Translations under genes and position numbers: made by a program
Assembly: GCA_009377585.1 (NCBI GenBank)
Contig: WHTS01000063.1
Coordinates: 1-34,812 of the forward strand
Direction: 5' to 3'
Length of the DNA: 34,812 nucleotides
Origin: Betaproteobacteria bacterium
Lineage (GTDB): Bacteria; Pseudomonadota; Gammaproteobacteria; Burkholderiales; WYBJ01
Shown here: one piece after another, positions 33,049 through 34,812 of the stretch
Position numbering within the stretch: the stretch's first letter is position 1
Layout of the letters: the number at the start of each line of letters is the position of its first letter
The notes under the pieces: model-generated
Database searches by the model: none
What the model was told of the DNA's origin: nothing
Seen by the model: only the letters and a program-made list of their open reading frames with translations

Positions 33049-34653
33049 CTAGAAGCTGTACCGGATGTCGGTATAGATCCGATCGCGGTTGCTATAGCGG
33101 CCGAAAAATCCCAGCGGCGGACCGTGCAGGATGTCGAGGCCAACGTTCATGCGCCAGTTCCTGGCAAAGTTCCAGGTTGCCTTCGGCCGAAACATCCAAT
33201 CGCTGCGATTGAGGCTGGTAATGAACAGGGCTTGGAGCTCCCAGGTGCTGCTGAGCTTGTGCGTCAACTGCAGCGTTGCGCCTGTCTCGGTCCGGTCGGG
33301 CACGATATCGGAGTCGTATTGGACAAAGTGTCGCTGGAATCCGTACGCATACAGCCGCGTGTCGGTGCCGATGGAGAAATCCGCACCGATCAGGTAGTCG
33401 AAGATGTCGAGACGGGCGACGCCATCCGGGTGGGAAAGCCGCTGCACGCTGAAGCCCTTGTCTTGCGTGTAAATGGCCTCGGCTTTGAGAACGAACTGGC
33501 CGAGGTCCTTCGAAAGCGTGCCGCCAAATTGCGTGATCTTGTCGTGGCGGGGCTTGAAGATGAACAGTGGGGTCGGAGCTGCGACGATCTCGCGGTAGAA
33601 ATTGGCTTCGGCATCGACCGAACGGTAGGCAAATCCGGAGATGTCCCACCCCGCCTGCAACGTCGACATCCGCACCCCGTAGTTGGAGTTGCTCAACTTC
33701 CGGGTTGGGCCTTGCTCGGAATCGAAAACGGCATCGAAACCCGGCGGCGGTGGCGGAGGAAAGGGATAGAAGTCCGCGCCTGGCTTGCCGATTCGGTCCA
33801 CCGTGACGTAGGGAATCCAGATGAACTCGATATGCGCGTTTTCCAGAAAGTACTCGGCTCGCATCGCCCACTGGGGTATCCGCAATGAATCGAACTCCGG
33901 CAAGATGAATTCGCGTAGGTCGCGCGCGGATACCACGTCGGCGAAGAACAGGCCGGGTACTTCTCCCCACACGATGTGCTGGCGCCCCAGGCGGAATTGC
34001 AGGTCGCCTGCGGAAATGTCGAGGTAGGTTTCGCGCCATTGGAAATCGCGGCGCTGGTCGTGCTCGACGTCGCCCGGATAGAAATTGCGCTCGATGTCGA
34101 ACACCGCGTCGTACTCGACCCGACCGGTGACGCGAAATCGCACCGAATCCGACAGCCGGCCCTGACGACCGAGCTCGAGCCGGGCGCGGGCCTTCGACCA
34201 ATGCTGCGGATTGTCGTAGGTGTATGCGAAATCGGTCTGAAGATAACCCCGCCATCCCGCGGTGGGATCGCTGGCGGCCGGTGGCTTCAGTGCCGCCGTC
34301 CCCTTGGGCGGCGTCTTGGTTTTCGGCACATCGTTCCCGAACAGCTCTTCGCGCGAGCCGGGCTTCGGTTTCTCGGCTTTCGGAAGGTCGTCTCCGAACA
34401 GTTGTTCGCGCGTAGTCGGCTTGGCCGGCGGTGACTTGGGCGGGTCGTCACCGAACAGCGCATCGCGGGACCCGGGCAAGGTTCCCTGGGCCACCCTATA
34501 GCCGAGGCCAGGTTTGCCCGCATCGAACGTCCGCAAGCTCTGATCGGCATTCGAGCCGAACGGAAAGCACAGGCATGCAGCCAGGAGCGGCACTGCAACC
34601 CGGCCTGAGGGTTTGGTCCAGGCGATGAGGCCCTTCAAGCACGTACCCGACAC
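33049..34653 (-). CDS. DUF1302-type outer membrane beta-barrel protein with N-terminal repeats
   Basis: This 534-residue protein has a signal peptide (about 1-36), a Pro/Lys-rich spacer, and from about 130 a barrel with alternating aromatic strands (GYLQTDFAYTYDN, FQWRETYLDI, FRLGRQHIVWG), ending in the typical C-terminal YTDIRYSF. The region LRLGRQ..VWGE recalls DUF1302 proteins. The spacer has three repeats 19 residues apart: SRDALFGDDPPK (62), TREQLFGDDLPK (81) and SREELFGNDVPK (100). A LLAAC stretch at 23-27 could read as a lipobox, but a normal signal is likelier for a barrel. It lies convergent to the Lol-like genes and may be their outer-membrane exit; this is inferred. Confidence 0.82.
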   Translation of the reverse strand: MSGTCLKGLIAWTKPSGRVAVPLLAACLCFPFGSNADQSLRTFDAGKPGLGYRVAQGTLPGSRDALFGDDPPKSPPAKPTTREQLFGDDLPKAEKPKPGSREELFGNDVPKTKTPPKGTAALKPPAASDPTAGWRGYLQTDFAYTYDNPQHWSKARARLELGRQGRLSDSVRFRVTGRVEYDAVFDIERNFYPGDVEHDQRRDFQWRETYLDISAGDLQFRLGRQHIVWGEVPGLFFADVVSARDLREFILPEFDSLRIPQWAMRAEYFLENAHIEFIWIPYVTVDRIGKPGADFYPFPPPPPPGFDAVFDSEQGPTRKLSNSNYGVRMSTLQAGWDISGFAYRSVDAEANFYREIVAAPTPLFIFKPRHDKITQFGGTLSKDLGQFVLKAEAIYTQDKGFSVQRLSHPDGVARLDIFDYLIGADFSIGTDTRLYAYGFQRHFVQYDSDIVPDRTETGATLQLTHKLSSTWELQALFITSLNRSDWMFRPKATWNFARNWRMNVGLDILHGPPLGFFGRYSNRDRIYTDIRYSF

Positions 34654-34676
34654 GCTGGCCGCTCCACAAGCAGGAC

Positions 34677-34707
34677 TTGGATCACTTGCCGTTTTGGTTC
34701 ACTTGCC
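34677..34707. repeat. 14-bp direct repeat, possible operator
   Basis: ttggatcacttgcc (34677-34690) and ttggttcacttgcc (34694-34707) differ at one base and repeat with a 17-bp period. They lie just upstream of the barrel gene on the minus strand and of a possible plus-strand gene. Such spacing, near 1.6 helical turns, is common for regulator binding sites. Confidence 0.5.
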
Positions 34708-34711
34708 ATTG

Positions 34712-34717
34712 TATAGT
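34712..34717 (+). promoter_or_regulatory. Candidate -10 element at the right edge
   Basis: TATAGT (five of six) lies directly after the second direct repeat and about 10 bases before ATG 34727. The -35 is unclear (ttgccg at 20 bases, ttggtt at 12). If it is used with ATG 34727, the leader would be near zero, so a start at 34758 would fit this promoter better. Confidence 0.25.
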
Positions 34718-34726
34718 CCGAGGCGC

Positions 34727-34812
34727 ATGCCGGACGAGAAGCAGCGACCCCGGCGTCATGCAGAACCGCGTATTGTTGCGCGCAACCGACACCGGTTACT
34801 TCCGGCGAGCGC
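34727..34812 (+). CDS. Possible start of a gene running out of the window
   Basis: An open frame from ATG 34727 (gagg 3 bases upstream) reads MPDEKQRPRRHAEPRIVARN and continues to the edge, a basic stretch without a recognisable motif. A second open frame starts at ATG 34758 (MQNRVLLRATDTGYFRRA). Either could be the true gene, and with under 90 bases visible I cannot choose. It would be divergent from the barrel gene. Confidence 0.25.
   Translation, partial: MPDEKQRPRRHAEPRIVARNRHRLLPAS

Noticed and set aside
33092-34255. Minus-strand frame of 387 codons overlapping the barrel gene
   Set aside because: It is a frame-shifted reading of the DUF1302-type gene, Arg-rich and without a signal peptide or strands.

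Overview
The window is about 35 kb of high-GC chromosome from a Gram-negative bacterium, most likely a betaproteobacterium (Burkholderiales/Rhodocyclales/Nitrosomonadales type; I cannot be more precise). The basis is the proteobacterial gene order rimP-nusA-infB-rbfA-truB-rpsO-pnp, a DksA of the CxxC...CxxC type, and a PrsK/PrsR/PrsT PEP-CTERM (XrtA-type) locus, which is characteristic of EPS-producing beta- and gammaproteobacteria.

Layout. (1) 1-706: the 3' end of a 23S rRNA gene, a 5S rRNA gene and the rrn terminator. (2) 858-9404: the translation/RNA-turnover operon, with a leader attenuator in front of rimP and a strong internal promoter for rpsO-pnp. A symmetric terminator separates it from dksA, which runs the other way (9423-9845). 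(3) 10229-10394: tRNA-Arg(TCT) and tRNA-His(GTG). (4) 10629-21246: a five-gene operon (EpsB-type sugar transferase, histidine kinase PrsK, sigma-54 activator PrsR, two tandem PrsT-type TPR lipoproteins) behind a sigma-54 type -24/-12 promoter. (5) 21247-22252: a scar with a transposase fragment, IS-end-like repeats and one small conserved hypothetical gene. (6) 22253-23397: a PEP-CTERM protein gene with its own -24/-12 promoter and a dyad that resembles a site upstream of the sugar transferase. (7) 23621-28727: an acyl-CoA synthetase, a thioester-reductase-like SDR protein and an N-acetyl-sugar amidotransferase in one minus-strand operon. A LuxI-like PEP-CTERM-associated acyltransferase diverges from it, and both promoters overlap one 16-bp dyad. 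(8) 28745-34653: a LolA-like periplasmic protein, a LolD-like ATPase, two different FtsX/LolC-E-like permeases and a DUF1302-type outer-membrane beta-barrel protein. (9) The right edge holds a divergent control region with a 14-bp direct repeat and perhaps the start of another gene.

How the parts may work together. PrsK would phosphorylate PrsR, which with RpoN would switch on its own operon (exopolysaccharide initiation plus PrsT lipoproteins) and the PEP-CTERM protein gene. The exosortase that would process the PEP-CTERM protein is not in this window. The part least explained by known biology is 23.6-34.7 kb. It encodes enzymes that activate, reduce or transfer acyl chains beside what looks like a complete Lol-like route (inner-membrane extractor, periplasmic carrier, outer-membrane barrel). 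I propose, as inference only, that this is a dedicated pathway making and exporting an acylated molecule to the cell surface in connection with the exosortase/EPS system.
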